A stretch of DNA of 64,000 nt from Geodermatophilus sp. DSM 45219 (GTDB lineage Bacteria > Actinomycetota > Actinomycetes > Mycobacteriales > Geodermatophilaceae). Location: positions 806,001-870,000 of the forward strand of contig NZ_FNIQ01000001.1 of NCBI RefSeq assembly GCF_900104025.1. The letters are read 5' to 3'. This document shows positions 52,468 through 61,089 of the stretch, in pieces (position 1 is the stretch's first letter; each line of letters opens with the position of its first letter). The notes under the pieces were generated by a model. It was not told where the DNA came from and made no database searches. It saw only the letters and a program-made list of their open reading frames with translations. The translations under genes were made by a program, and so were the position numbers.

Positions 52468-54081
52468 TCAGCCACCGGGGGCCCCGCGGGCCGGCGGGCG
52501 GACGTCGACCGTGACGGCCTCGGTGGTGCCGAAGGTCGGCACGAGCACCGAGTGCTTGCCGGGCCCGCCGGCCACCACGACCAGCAGGTTCTCCGGGCCG
52601 TCGAGCATCGGGACGACGCCGTCGCCCGGGACGTCCGCGAAGACGTGCGGCGCGGTGCGCCGGTAGCGGTCGAGGTTGCCCTCCGAGACCCCCGCGAGGC
52701 TCACCTGCGCCTGCGGGTGGGCGTGCACCGCCTCCTGGATCCGCCGCCGGTCGTAGCCCTCGCGGGCCAGCACCTCGGCGTGCTCCGGGCCGAGCACCAG
52801 CAGCACCTGCCCGCGCAGGTACAGGTTGTTGCTGCCGAGGCTGGCCACGGTGCCGGCGATGGTGGTGAGGATCCCGGCGGCGTCGGTGCTGCCGTGGTCG
52901 TTGACGTTGTGCGGCCCCTCGCCGCCCAGGACGGTCACCGCGCCCGCCGGCCCGCCGCCGCGCGCCTGGTGGAAGGTCTCGAAGGGGGACGCGGCGGCGT
53001 TCTCCGCGATGCAGTAGGCGTACTTGCCCGGCGTGCCGTGGGTGGCGCGGTCGGTCTCCCCGGGCCGGGCCTCGCCGACGTTCTGCAGGACCAGCCGCAG
53101 GGCGCGGCCGACCCCGGCGTTGGCCCGGTTGCCCTGCCCGAACACGTTGGGGCCCCCGTTGAAGCCGAGCTCGGCGGCCACCGGTCCGTGCACGACGACC
53201 AGCGGGGTCACCGGGTGCGTGGTCGTGGTGAGCGCCTGCAGGTTGAACCGGGGTTCCAGCACCGCCTGCACCGCGGCGACGACGACCGGCAGGAGCTCGG
53301 GCGGGCACCCGGCCATGACGGCGTTCGCCGCCACCGCGGCGACCGTCGCGCCGCGGTCGGACGGCGGCACCAGGCCGAGCACCTCGCCGGCGTCGCGACC
53401 GGTGGCGGCGACCGCACGGGCCACCAGCTCCTCGGTCGGCGGCACCAGCGGCAGCCCGTCGCTCCAGCGCCGTCCCTCGGCGAAGGCGAGGAACCCCAGC
53501 ACGTCGCACGGGGCGTCGTGCACCGTCGCGGTCGGCGCGGTCGTCACCTCCGCGGGGGTGGACAGCAGCGCCTCGGCCACCCGGTCCACCGCCGCGGCCA
53601 GGGCGTCGTCGAGCTGCCCGGGCTCCACCCCGCCGATCGGGTGCGGGATGGTCGCCACCGCGAGCGACTCCAGCCCCTCCTGGCGCGCGACGGCGCGCGC
53701 GAGGGGCAGGAACGAGTCGGTGGCGATCATGACCGTCGGGATCCCTCGCCGTTCCAGCTCAGCGGAGTCGTGGACACTCCACGACGTGCAGGAGCCCTAG
53801 TCACCGACGCCCACGATCGCGGCGTCGAAGTTGCGGAACCGGTCGAGGACCTCGGCCTCGAACGGACGCGAGGAGTTGGGCTTCTCCGCCGCCACCGGCG
53901 GCTGCGCGCCGAACCGGTCGGCCAGGTGGCGGCCGAGCTGCCCGACGACGTGCGCCGCGTTGGGCTTGCCGTTGTCGAGGACGGCGATCCGCGCCCCGGC
54001 CAGCGAGGACACCCGCGGCGACGTGGTGAGCCGCTGGGTCGGGGGCTCGGTCCCCGACGGGTCGGTGATCCGGACGTCCAT
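52468..54081 (-). CDS. UGSC-motif selenoprotein with UAG-encoded Sec95, fused to a C-terminal domain
   Basis: 537 aa when the in-frame TAG at 53797-53799 is read. The N-terminal domain runs ARIAVLDNGKPNAAHVV, FDAAIVGVGD-[TAG]-GSCTSWSVHD, then GIPTVMIATDSF: exactly the U-G-S-C motif of the family NCBI calls UGSC family (seleno)protein. From about residue 200 a second domain begins (GRRWSDGLPLVPPTEELV, NAVMAGCPPELLPVV), often found with this family. ATG 54081 follows GGAGG. Redox or thiol chemistry at Sec95/Cys98 is inferred. First gene of the transporter operon; divergent from GntR. Read as two ORFs it looks broken. Confidence 0.9.
53756..53796 (-). promoter_or_regulatory. Predicted SECIS element of the UGSC gene
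   Basis: In the mRNA GUCGUGG (53785-53779) pairs perfectly with CCACGAC (53773-53767), an eighth A-U pair being possible, to close the loop AGUGU at 53778-53774. A lower helix GGCUC/GAGCU (53796-53792 with 53760-53756, one G-U) follows a six-by-six internal loop. The loop begins 18 nt after the UAG, the same distance as in fdhA. Confidence 0.75.
53797..53799 (-). other. UAG selenocysteine codon in the UGSC gene
   Basis: Coding-strand GAC-TAG-GGC-TCC-TGC gives D-U-G-S-C. The frame on both sides is the same, and the downstream 430 codons have normal usage. No base change other than TAG is needed to restore the known motif (Cys or Sec at this position), so Sec insertion is the simplest reading. 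Confidence 0.87.
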
Positions 54082-54163
54082 GCCTGGTGGGTCCTCCGCT
54101 CGACGGTCGACGGGCGGGCCGGGGAGCGGCCTCGCTCGCATGCCTCTGGCAGCGCGGCGTGGA

Positions 54164-54181
54164 CACTATATAATGTATGTG
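54164..54181. promoter_or_regulatory. AT-rich promoter core between UGSC gene and GntR
   Basis: CACTATATAATGTATGTG contains a perfect TATAAT (54169-54174) on the plus strand and TATAGT on the minus strand, in otherwise very GC-rich DNA, with partial dyad symmetry. It lies 83 bp from the UGSC start and could serve both directions and bind a regulator. Start points unverified. Confidence 0.55.
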
Positions 54182-54390
54182 ATGCGGACAACACGCGTCA
54201 CGAAGTCGTGATCTGCGCTCTCCCGGCACCGGTCCGGGAGGGACGAGCGGCAGGGAGGTCGGCGGTGCCGAGGGACGTCTGCACGGCTCAGCACGCGTGC
54301 GGCCTGGGCGTTCGGCCCCCGGCCGGCTCCGCGGTGGCGGTGCGTCGTCCCCTCCGGCACCGGTTCGGACCCCGGGTCGGGCAGTCCGGC

Positions 54391-54407
54391 CCGTATCGTC
54401 TATACGG
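54391..54407. promoter_or_regulatory. Palindromic operator candidate for the GntR regulator
   Basis: CCGTATcgtctATACGG has perfect 6-bp arms separated by 5 nt, the size expected of a GntR/FCD dimer site. It lies 124 bp upstream of the GntR ATG, after the open region from the divergent promoter. Autoregulation is likely for this family. Confidence 0.6.
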
Positions 54408-54530
54408 TGCCGACGCCTGCTCTGGACGTCGGTCCAGGACGGGCGGGTCGCCGGCCGCGGCGCCGTCCCTGCGGAGTCCGTCGGGGGGCGACCGCGTGGC
54501 AACTCGCACGACGACGAGGACGGTGCCGGC

Positions 54531-55202
54531 ATGACCGAGGCCCAGAGCTCCCAGGGCGGGGCGGCGCAGGGGCTCACCGGCCCCCCGCTCAGCAAGACCG
54601 AGTACGTGCTCCAGCGGCTGCGCGAGGACATCGCCAGCGGCGTGGTCGTGCCCGGGACGTCACTGCGCCAGAGCGAGATCGCCGCCCGGTACGGCGTCAG
54701 CGCCACCCCCGTCCGCGAGGCGCTGCGCCTGCTCGAGGCCGGCGGGAGCATCAGCTATGCCCCGCACCGGGGGGCCACGGTCCGCGAGCTGTCGCCGGAG
54801 CGGGTGCGCGACGTCTACCTGCTGCGCGCCGAGATCGAGGGCCTGGCCACCGCGGTGGCCTGCGAGCGGATGACCGACGAGCAGTTCGCCAGGATCGAGG
54901 CGGTCCACGAGGAGATCCGTGCGCACCGCGGAGGGGACGGCGAGGAGCTCGCCGTCCTGAACCGCCGGCTGCACTTCACGATCTACCACGCCGGGTCCGA
55001 GCTGATCGCCTCGCACGCGTCCAGCCTGTGGTCGCTGTTCCCGCCCCGGGTCACCATCTGGGCCGTGCCGGACGCCGCGGCGGCCCTGGCGGCCGACCAC
55101 GACGGGATCATCGAGGCGCTGCGCGCCCGCGACGCGAAGCTGGCGCAGAACCGCGCGCGTGACCACGTGCTGCACGCCGCCGACCTGCGCGAGCACCTGT
55201 GA
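54531..55202 (+). CDS. GntR-family regulator (FCD subfamily)
   Basis: 223 aa. The winged helix-turn-helix spans about residues 20-90: YVLQRLREDIASGVVVPGTS, LRQSEIAARYGVSATPVREA, RLLEAGG. The C-terminal FCD ligand domain follows with DVYLLRAEIEGLATAVA and LNRRLHFTIYHA, where Asp/His metal ligands sit; FCD proteins sense organic acids. ATG 54531 is taken as start. Divergent from the UGSC-transporter operon, which it most probably controls; stop overlaps an alternative start of the next small gene. Confidence 0.92.
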   Translation: MTEAQSSQGGAAQGLTGPPLSKTEYVLQRLREDIASGVVVPGTSLRQSEIAARYGVSATPVREALRLLEAGGSISYAPHRGATVRELSPERVRDVYLLRAEIEGLATAVACERMTDEQFARIEAVHEEIRAHRGGDGEELAVLNRRLHFTIYHAGSELIASHASSLWSLFPPRVTIWAVPDAAAALAADHDGIIEALRARDAKLAQNRARDHVLHAADLREHL

Positions 55203-55234
55203 CCGCACCACCCGACCCCACCCAGGAGGAGCAC

Positions 55235-55474
55235 ATGTCGGCTCAGGCCGAGGCCGAGCAGGAACTGAACGCCATGCTCGACGAGGGCGTGACCGCGCAG
55301 CTGGTCGACGTCGACGCGGGCGTGTACGAGCTGCGGCTGGCGATGGACGAGAGCGCGTGCGCCGACTGCCTGGTGCCCGACCCCACGCTGGTCTCGATCG
55401 CGACCGACGCGCTCCAGCGGCGCGGGGTGCCGGTCGCCTCGATGTCGGTGCTCCGCCCCGCCGCGCACGCCTGA
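55235..55474 (+). CDS. Small 79-aa hypothetical protein with a CADC pair
   Basis: 79 aa, acidic, with two closely spaced cysteines (SACADCLVPDP) that could bind metal or form a redox pair. ATG 55235 after AGGAGG; a GTG at 55199 overlaps the GntR stop. Same strand and probably same transcript as GntR. The fold of about beta-beta-alpha resembles small NifU-type pieces, but no family is recognised. Confidence 0.65.
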   Translation: MSAQAEAEQELNAMLDEGVTAQLVDVDAGVYELRLAMDESACADCLVPDPTLVSIATDALQRRGVPVASMSVLRPAAHA

Positions 55475-55486
55475 CCGCCCGCGGGC

Positions 55487-56710
55487 TCAGCCCGGCGACG
55501 GCGGCGCTGCCCGCCGGGACACCAGCGCCGCCGTGCCGAGCACCGCGCACGACAGCCACCACGCGCCGGCCGCGCCCGCGGACGCCGCGATCACCCCGGC
55601 GAGGCCGGGCACGGCCACCTGACCGATCCGGTTGGCCACCATCCGCAGGGCCAGCACGCTGCTGCGCGCGTTGTCCGGGACGGCGAGCGCCAGCACGCTC
55701 ATGGTCAGCGGCTGGCCCACGCCCAGCAGGAAGCCGCCGACGGCCAGCGCCGCGGCCATGCCCCCCACCCCGATGCCGCCGATCGGCACGACGGCGAGCG
55801 CCACGGCCGACCCGGCGGCGCTGAGCACGATGAGCTGCTCCCGCGAGCGCCACCGCAGCATGACGCCCAGCAGCAGCCGCGAGGAGATGGTGGCCGCCGA
55901 GCGCAACGCCAGCAGCAGGCCGACGAGGGCCGGCGAGATCCCCCGCCGCTCGCCGATCAGCGGCAGGTAGGCGGTGAGGACGTCGACCGTCGACAGCAGC
56001 GCCAGGCTGGCGTACATGCCCGCGCCGACCCCGCGGTGCCGCAGCAGCTGCGCGGTCGTCTCGGTCGGCTCCCGCTCCTCCCCCGCTGCGCGGCGCGGTG
56101 CGCGGGGGGTGCGCAGCCCGATCAGGACGACGAGGAGGAGCGGGAGCAGCCCGATGGCCGCGGCCACCCAGAAGGCGCTGCGGCTCGCCGCGATCAGCTC
56201 GGCGCCGCTGGCGTCGCCGAGCAGCGCCCCGACCAGCAGCGGCCCGACCAGCTGCCCGACCGCCACGGCGGCGGTGAACAGGCCGAAGAAGCGGTCCAGC
56301 CGCTCGTCGCCCGACCAGCGCGCGACGATCCCCTGGCCCGAGAACATGAAGACCAGCTGGCCGAGGCCGAGCACCGCGCTGCTCGCCGCCAGCGCGACCA
56401 GGCTCCCGGTGGTGGACATCAGCAGCACGCCGCCGGAGGAGAGCAGCAGCCCGAGGCCGAGCAGGGTGGCCAGGCCGCGCAACCGGTCGGTGAGCCGGCC
56501 CAGCGGCAGGGCCACCACGAGCGGCAGCACGGCGAAGCCGGCCGTCACCAGGCCGACGGCGAGCGCGTCGCCGCCGAGCCCGATGACCCGGTAGGTGACC
56601 AGCGGCCGGCTCAGGTTCAGGGCGGTCTGGGCGAGCACGGTGACCACCAGCAGGGGTGGCAGCCAGCGCGGGAAGCGGCTCCGGCTCACCTGCCCGTCCC
56701 CGGTCGCCAC
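55487..56710 (-). CDS. MFS transporter
   Basis: 407 aa, twelve hydrophobic segments in two halves. The MFS loop-2 signature appears as LPLGRLTDRLRGLAT, and the second half carries a similar RWRSREQLIVL. No signal peptide. GTG start, 63 bp after the SDR gene on the same strand, the last gene of the downstream operon. It could export or import the pathway acid or a by-product; specificity unknown. Confidence 0.88.
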   Translation of the reverse strand: MATGDGQVSRSRFPRWLPPLLVVTVLAQTALNLSRPLVTYRVIGLGGDALAVGLVTAGFAVLPLVVALPLGRLTDRLRGLATLLGLGLLLSSGGVLLMSTTGSLVALAASSAVLGLGQLVFMFSGQGIVARWSGDERLDRFFGLFTAAVAVGQLVGPLLVGALLGDASGAELIAASRSAFWVAAAIGLLPLLLVVLIGLRTPRAPRRAAGEEREPTETTAQLLRHRGVGAGMYASLALLSTVDVLTAYLPLIGERRGISPALVGLLLALRSAATISSRLLLGVMLRWRSREQLIVLSAAGSAVALAVVPIGGIGVGGMAAALAVGGFLLGVGQPLTMSVLALAVPDNARSSVLALRMVANRIGQVAVPGLAGVIAASAGAAGAWWLSCAVLGTAALVSRRAAPPSPG

Positions 56711-56773
56711 TGCCGGGTTCCCACCGCGTCGCCTCCTCCGCTGCCCTGCCCGCGTACCGGTCCGGGAGCGGCG

Positions 56774-57538
56774 TCAGGTGACGAGGAACTCGCCGCCGTT
56801 CACGTGCACGGCCTGGCCGGTGATGTACTCGCCCTCGGCGACCAGGAAGCGGACGGTCGTGGCGATGTCCTCCACCGAGCCCGCGTGGCGGACGGGGATG
56901 CCCTTGGCGCGCTCCTCGTAGGAGAGCGTCGGGTACCACTCCTTGGGCCGGGTGGTGTGGATCAGGCCCGGGACGACGGTGTTCACGGTGATCCCGGAGG
57001 GCCCGAACTCCAGCGCGAGGGCCTTGGTGAAGCCGTGGATGCCGGCCTTGACGGTCACCCCGTGGGCCCGGTTGAGGATGCCGGAGAAGCCGTCGCGGCC
57101 GGAGATGTTGATGATCCGGCCCCAGCCGGCCTCGACCATGCCGGGGATGGCCGCCTGCGCGCAGTGGAACGCGCCGGTGAGGCCGATGCCGAGCACCCAG
57201 TTCCAGTCCTCCGGCGTGATCTCCAGGAAGGGCTGGTGCGGCCGGACCGCGGCGTTGTTGACCAGGATCTGCACCGGGCCGAGCTCGGCGGTGCCCTGCT
57301 CGAAGACGCGCCGGACGTCCTCGACCTGCGAGACGTCCCCGGCCACGACCGTCGCCTTGGCGCCGAGCGCCCGCACCTCGTCGGCGGTCTCCTCGCCCTC
57401 GGCCAGGTTCTGCCGCACGTTGACGATCACGTCCGCCCCCGCGGTGGCGAGCTGCCGGGCCATGGCCCGGCCGATGTTGCGCCCGGCTCCGGTGATCAGC
57501 GCCGTCCGGCCCTCGAGCGGCCTGCTGGTGTCTGCCAT
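56774..57538 (-). CDS. SDR-family protein lacking the catalytic Tyr
   Basis: 254 aa. ALITGAGRNIGRAMARQL (cofactor) and LVNNAAV are standard, and the Ser at NISGRDG is kept, but the site normally YxxxK is GVTVK (residues 160-164): Gly replaces Tyr, the Lys remains. It may be a binding protein or use another acid/base. ATG start with GAGGAGGATCG. Follows the universal stress protein gene by 128 bp on the same strand. Keto-acid or acyl-CoA reduction is possible. Confidence 0.85.
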   Translation of the reverse strand: MADTSRPLEGRTALITGAGRNIGRAMARQLATAGADVIVNVRQNLAEGEETADEVRALGAKATVVAGDVSQVEDVRRVFEQGTAELGPVQILVNNAAVRPHQPFLEITPEDWNWVLGIGLTGAFHCAQAAIPGMVEAGWGRIINISGRDGFSGILNRAHGVTVKAGIHGFTKALALEFGPSGITVNTVVPGLIHTTRPKEWYPTLSYEERAKGIPVRHAGSVEDIATTVRFLVAEGEYITGQAVHVNGGEFLVT

Positions 57539-57666
57539 CGATCCTCCTCGCACGTTGGTGGCCGTGGCCTGCGGCATGGCGCGGGCACGGCCGGTTCCCC
57601 GACCCGTGGACACCGGTCGGACGTCGGTCCGGGGTGGTCCGGCCGGGCGGCCGGGCACCCCGCCGT

Positions 57667-58095
57667 TCAGCGCGCCTTGACCGCCAGCACGGGGACCGTG
57701 GCGTCGAGCAGCACCCGCTGCGCGTTGCTGCCCATGATCAGCTTGCCGACGGCGCTGCGCTGCCGGATGCCGATGACCAGCACGGAGGCGGCGACCTCCT
57801 CCGCCACCGTCACCAGGTGCTCGCTGGGGCTGCGCTGGGACCCGAGCTGCCGCAGCTCGTACTCGACGCCCCCGGCCGCCGCGACCTCCCGCAGCGCCTC
57901 GACGTCCTCCTCGCCGGCCCGCTTGGGGTCGGCGAACCCGTCGGAGCCGGCCGAGTTCACCACCACCAGCCGGGTGCCGCGCAGGCGCGCCTCGGCGACG
58001 GCGTGCTCGAGGGCCGCGCGGCCCTGCGCGGTGGGCACGAAGCCCACCACGACGGGACCGGTGGTTCCGGGCGGGGTGGACGCTGGCTCGGTCAT
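57667..58095 (-). CDS. Universal stress protein
   Basis: 142 aa UspA-fold protein. VVVGFVPTAQGRAALEHAV is the first strand and helix; VLVIGIRQRSAVGKLIMGSN and AQRVLLDATVPVLAVK contain the G-2x-G-9x-G(S/N) ATP-loop. ATG start after CAGGAG. Commonly induced in stress or starvation; here in a catabolic operon. 88 bp downstream of the small membrane protein. Confidence 0.9.
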   Translation of the reverse strand: MTEPASTPPGTTGPVVVGFVPTAQGRAALEHAVAEARLRGTRLVVVNSAGSDGFADPKRAGEEDVEALREVAAAGGVEYELRQLGSQRSPSEHLVTVAEEVAASVLVIGIRQRSAVGKLIMGSNAQRVLLDATVPVLAVKAR

Positions 58096-58183
58096 CTGCG
58101 GCTCCTGGTGAGGCGGCCCGGCGCGGGCCGGGTGGACGAGGGGACCCACCGGCCGGCTCAGGCGCCGGCGGGCGGGCGGGGGG

Positions 58184-58402
58184 TCAGCGGTCCGGCTCGG
58201 CCGCCCGGCGGTCGAGCCGGCGGCGGACGGCGAGCAGCCGGGCGTTGAGGAGCGTGGCGATGCCCAGGACGAGCAGCCCGTGGACGGCCTGCCCGGCGAC
58301 GAGCAGGACACCGCTGATCAGCAGCAGCGCCACGAGGATCCCGGAGAGGACCGCCATGCGGGAGCGCCGTGGCGAGCCGGTGCCCGCTCCCGGGGCGCTC
58401 AC
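58184..58402 (-). CDS. Small two-TM membrane protein
   Basis: 72 aa with two helices (MAVLSGILVALLLISGVLLV and GQAVHGLLVLGIATLLNARL) and a basic tail. GTG start inside the GTGA overlap with the hydratase gene, so it is translated with it. No family recognised. Confidence 0.6.
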   Translation of the reverse strand: MSAPGAGTGSPRRSRMAVLSGILVALLLISGVLLVAGQAVHGLLVLGIATLLNARLLAVRRRLDRRAAEPDR

Positions 58403-59178
58403 CGGGCCCGCCACTGCGGCGCCCGCTTCTCGGCGAAGGCCCGCACGCCCTCGACCCGGTCCTCGCTGGAGTACGGGTCGGGCCGGACGTCGAGCCGGAG
58501 GGCGGCGGCCGGTGCCTGGTGCAGGCCCGCCTGGATGACCGCCTTGTACCGGCGGATGGTCAACGGGGCGTTGGCCAGGAGCATGCGCACGTACTCCTCG
58601 GCGGTGGCCGCGAGCTCGGCTGCGGGCACCACCCGGTTGACCAGGCCCCACCGTTCGGCCTCGTGGGCGGAGACCGTGCGGCCGCTGTAGAGCATGTCGT
58701 AGGCGATCCCCAGCGGGACCAGCCGCGGCAGCATGACCGAGCCGAAGTTCGCGCCCATCCCGCGCAGCGCCTCGGGGAGGGCCAGCTGTGCGTGCTCGGC
58801 GGCCAGCCGGACGTCGCAGGCCATCGCCAGCTCCAGCCCGCCCCCCATGGCCCAGCCGTTGAGCGCGGCGACGGTGGGCTTGCGGCACTCGTGGACGACC
58901 TCGAACGGGTTGCGCTGCAGCTGCCGCATGGGGGACGGCGGAGCCGCGCCGGCGGCGTCGCGGCCGGCCAGCTCCTTGAGGTCCCGCCCGGCGGAGAAGG
59001 CCTGGTCGCCGGCGCCGGTGACCAGCACCGCCCACACGTCGTCGTCGGCGTCGAACCGGACGAAGGTCTCGACCAGGCCGGCCATGACCTCCGCGCCGAG
59101 CGCGTTGCGCCGCTCCGGCCGGTCGATCGTCACGTAGCCCACGCGGTCGCGGACCTCGACCCGCAGCCCCTCGGTCAC
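58399..59178 (-). CDS. Enoyl-CoA hydratase/isomerase family protein
   Basis: 259 aa crotonase. IDRPERRNALGAEVMAGLVE, FSAGRDLKELAG and AALNGWAMGGGLELAMACDV give the CoA pocket and oxyanion hole; LPEALRGMGANFGSVMLPRL lies at the catalytic helix. A Glu-rich pair typical of true hydratases is not obvious. GTG start in overlap with the DUF6282 gene. Acts on an acyl-CoA made by the ligase or CoA-transferases. Confidence 0.88.
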   Translation of the reverse strand: MTEGLRVEVRDRVGYVTIDRPERRNALGAEVMAGLVETFVRFDADDDVWAVLVTGAGDQAFSAGRDLKELAGRDAAGAAPPSPMRQLQRNPFEVVHECRKPTVAALNGWAMGGGLELAMACDVRLAAEHAQLALPEALRGMGANFGSVMLPRLVPLGIAYDMLYSGRTVSAHEAERWGLVNRVVPAAELAATAEEYVRMLLANAPLTIRRYKAVIQAGLHQAPAAALRLDVRPDPYSSEDRVEGVRAFAEKRAPQWRAR

Positions 59179-60086
59179 GTGCCCGCCTCCGCCGCCCGGG
59201 CCGGCGCGTCCAGGGCCAGGGCCTCGCTGGGGTTGTGGACGGTCATCGCCTCGATGTCGGCCTGGCTGAACCCGCGGTCCCGCATCGCGTCGACGTACTG
59301 CTGCAGGCCGACCACCGGCGAGACGTTGTGCGCCTGGCCGAAGTCGGTGGCCATGACGGTGCTGTCGACGCCGACCGTGCGGATCGCCTCGGCGATGCTC
59401 TGCAGCGGCACCTCGTCGCTGGTGGGCAGGGTGACCGCGAAGACCCGCTCGAACCAGACGCCCCCGAGCCCGGCCAGCTCCAGCTGGTCGTCGAGGCCCA
59501 GGCCGACGCAGGAGTGCTCCGGGTGGGTGACCAGCACGTTCGGCACGCCGCGCCGGCGGGCCTCGGGCACCACCTGCATGATCTCGGCCGGCCCGATGTG
59601 CCCGGTCGCCAGCGTGGCGCCGGCCGCGGCGACGAGGTCGAGCACGCGGCAGACGTCGGCGGTGGGGCGCCCCTCGTCGTCGAGCACGCTCAGGCCCGGC
59701 CCCTCGATCCTGCCCAGCCGCTGCAGGTTGCCGCTGGTGATGCCCTTCTCCGCCGCGTGCCGGACCTGGTTGGCCGCGGTGATCGTCGGCATCCAGATGA
59801 CCCGGCCGCCGAGCCGGAGCGCGGTGTCCACCGCGTGCGGGTTGATGCCGCCGGTGGCCTGCACGTTGAGCACCGCCCCGCCGAGGATCTGCGCGTCCAC
59901 GGCGTGCTCCTGGGCCATCGTGGCCCGCGCCGCGGTGACCGTGTGGTGGCTCTTGAGCACCACCGCGCGGTAGCCGGCCGCGTCGACCGCGGCGGCCAGC
60001 TGCGAGTCGGTCATCAACCGCGGGATCACGTCGGGCGCCGTGTGCACGTGGGTGTCCACGAGCCCGGTCGGCAGCCTCCGGTTCAT
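59175..60086 (-). CDS. DUF6282 family protein (amidohydrolase-like)
   Basis: 303 aa TIM-barrel hydrolase resembling metal-dependent amidohydrolases. Ligand blocks: VDTHVHTAPDVIPR (HxH), VVLKSHHTVTAARA, ATGHIGPAEI, VTHPEHSCVGLG and ATDFGQAHNVSP (final Asp). All His and Asp are kept. ATG start, 25 bp after the hydroxyacid dehydrogenase stop. It may hydrolyse a lactone or lactam related to the acid substrate. Confidence 0.78.
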   Translation of the reverse strand: MNRRLPTGLVDTHVHTAPDVIPRLMTDSQLAAAVDAAGYRAVVLKSHHTVTAARATMAQEHAVDAQILGGAVLNVQATGGINPHAVDTALRLGGRVIWMPTITAANQVRHAAEKGITSGNLQRLGRIEGPGLSVLDDEGRPTADVCRVLDLVAAAGATLATGHIGPAEIMQVVPEARRRGVPNVLVTHPEHSCVGLGLDDQLELAGLGGVWFERVFAVTLPTSDEVPLQSIAEAIRTVGVDSTVMATDFGQAHNVSPVVGLQQYVDAMRDRGFSQADIEAMTVHNPSEALALDAPARAAEAGT

Positions 60087-60111
60087 CGGCGTCCTCTCCT
60101 CGGGTGGCGCA

Positions 60112-61089
60112 TCAGACGACCCGGTCCTCGACCGGCTCCCCGGCCCAGAACCGCCCGATGTTGTCGAGCACGGCCTGGGCCTTCTGCACCGACGTGGTGC
60201 GCGTGCCGGCCGCGCAGTGCGGCGTCACCACGACGTTGGGCAGACAGAGCAGCGGGTCGTCCGCCGCCACGGGCTCCTGCGCGAACACGTCCAGCCCCGC
60301 GGCGGCGGGCCGGCCGGCCCGCAGCGCGGCGACCAGGTCGTCCTGGACCACCAGCCCGCCCCGGGCGGTGTTGACGAACACCGCGTGCTCCCGCATGAGC
60401 CCGAGCCGGCGGGCGTCGACCATCCCCCGGTTCTCCGGCAGCAGCGGGCAGTGCAGGCTGACCACGTCGGCGGCGGCGAACAGCTCGTCCAGGCTCGCGG
60501 CGGCGCGGACCGGCCGGCCCGCCCACTCCGCGCCGAGCGGCCCCCCGCGCCGCCGGTGCACCAGCACGTCGCTGCCCAGGGCCAGGACGGCGCGGGCGAC
60601 GGCCTGGCCGATCCGGCCGAAGCCGACCAGCCCGACGGTGGAGCCGGCCAGCCCGACCGAGGTGCTGCGGTAGTCCCACTTCGGCCAGCGGCCCTGCCGG
60701 GCGACGTCGTCGTGCAACCGGACCAGGTGCCGCCCGGCCGCCAGGGCGAGCAGCACGGTGTGCTCGGCGACCGACTCGGCGGTGCCGGCGGTGCACACGG
60801 CCAGCGCCACGCCGCGCGCGCGGAGCTCGTCCTGGTCGACCGCGTCGAGCCCGACGCCCTGGCGGTGCACCAGCCGCAGCCGCCGCGCGGCGTCGAGGTG
60901 CGCCCGCGTGAGCGGGGTGTTGTCGGTGTGGACGACGACGTCGACGTCGGGGAGCAGCCGCAGCTTGCCCTCCTCGTCGTCCCGGTCGCGCAGCGTGCTC
61001 AGCCGCCAGCCGTCGGGCAGCCGCTCGCGGTACAGGCCGCTGACCGGCCCCTCCGGTCCCCAGAAGAGGACGTGCGGCCCCTCGCTCAC
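60112..61089 (-). CDS. D-2-hydroxyacid dehydrogenase
   Basis: 325 aa. VGLVGFGRIGQAVARAV (NAD loop), FVNTARGGLVVQDDLVAALR (substrate Arg) and VVTPHCAAGTRT (catalytic His, Cys following). GTG start in the GTGA overlap with the MmgE/PrpD gene. Reduces a 2-keto acid or oxidises a hydroxy acid. Not closely similar to the enzyme at 33824. Confidence 0.9.
   Translation of the reverse strand: MSEGPHVLFWGPEGPVSGLYRERLPDGWRLSTLRDRDDEEGKLRLLPDVDVVVHTDNTPLTRAHLDAARRLRLVHRQGVGLDAVDQDELRARGVALAVCTAGTAESVAEHTVLLALAAGRHLVRLHDDVARQGRWPKWDYRSTSVGLAGSTVGLVGFGRIGQAVARAVLALGSDVLVHRRRGGPLGAEWAGRPVRAAASLDELFAAADVVSLHCPLLPENRGMVDARRLGLMREHAVFVNTARGGLVVQDDLVAALRAGRPAAAGLDVFAQEPVAADDPLLCLPNVVVTPHCAAGTRTTSVQKAQAVLDNIGRFWAGEPVEDRVV

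Larger units (their letters stand above)
54082..54530. other. Divergent control region of the UGSC-TTT operon and GntR gene
   Basis: The 449 bp hold an AT-rich promoter island (54163-54182) and a 17-bp palindrome (54391-54407), annotated separately. I see no convincing ORF and no tRNA-like fold. The frame leading into GntR stays open from 54297 but carries no similarity. Confidence 0.55.

Noticed and set aside
52468..54081. Annotating 53797-54141 and 52468-53730 as two separate proteins
   Set aside because: They share one frame with only the TAG between them, and the joined protein contains the exact UGSC motif. The downstream part has no ribosome site of its own before its first ATG.
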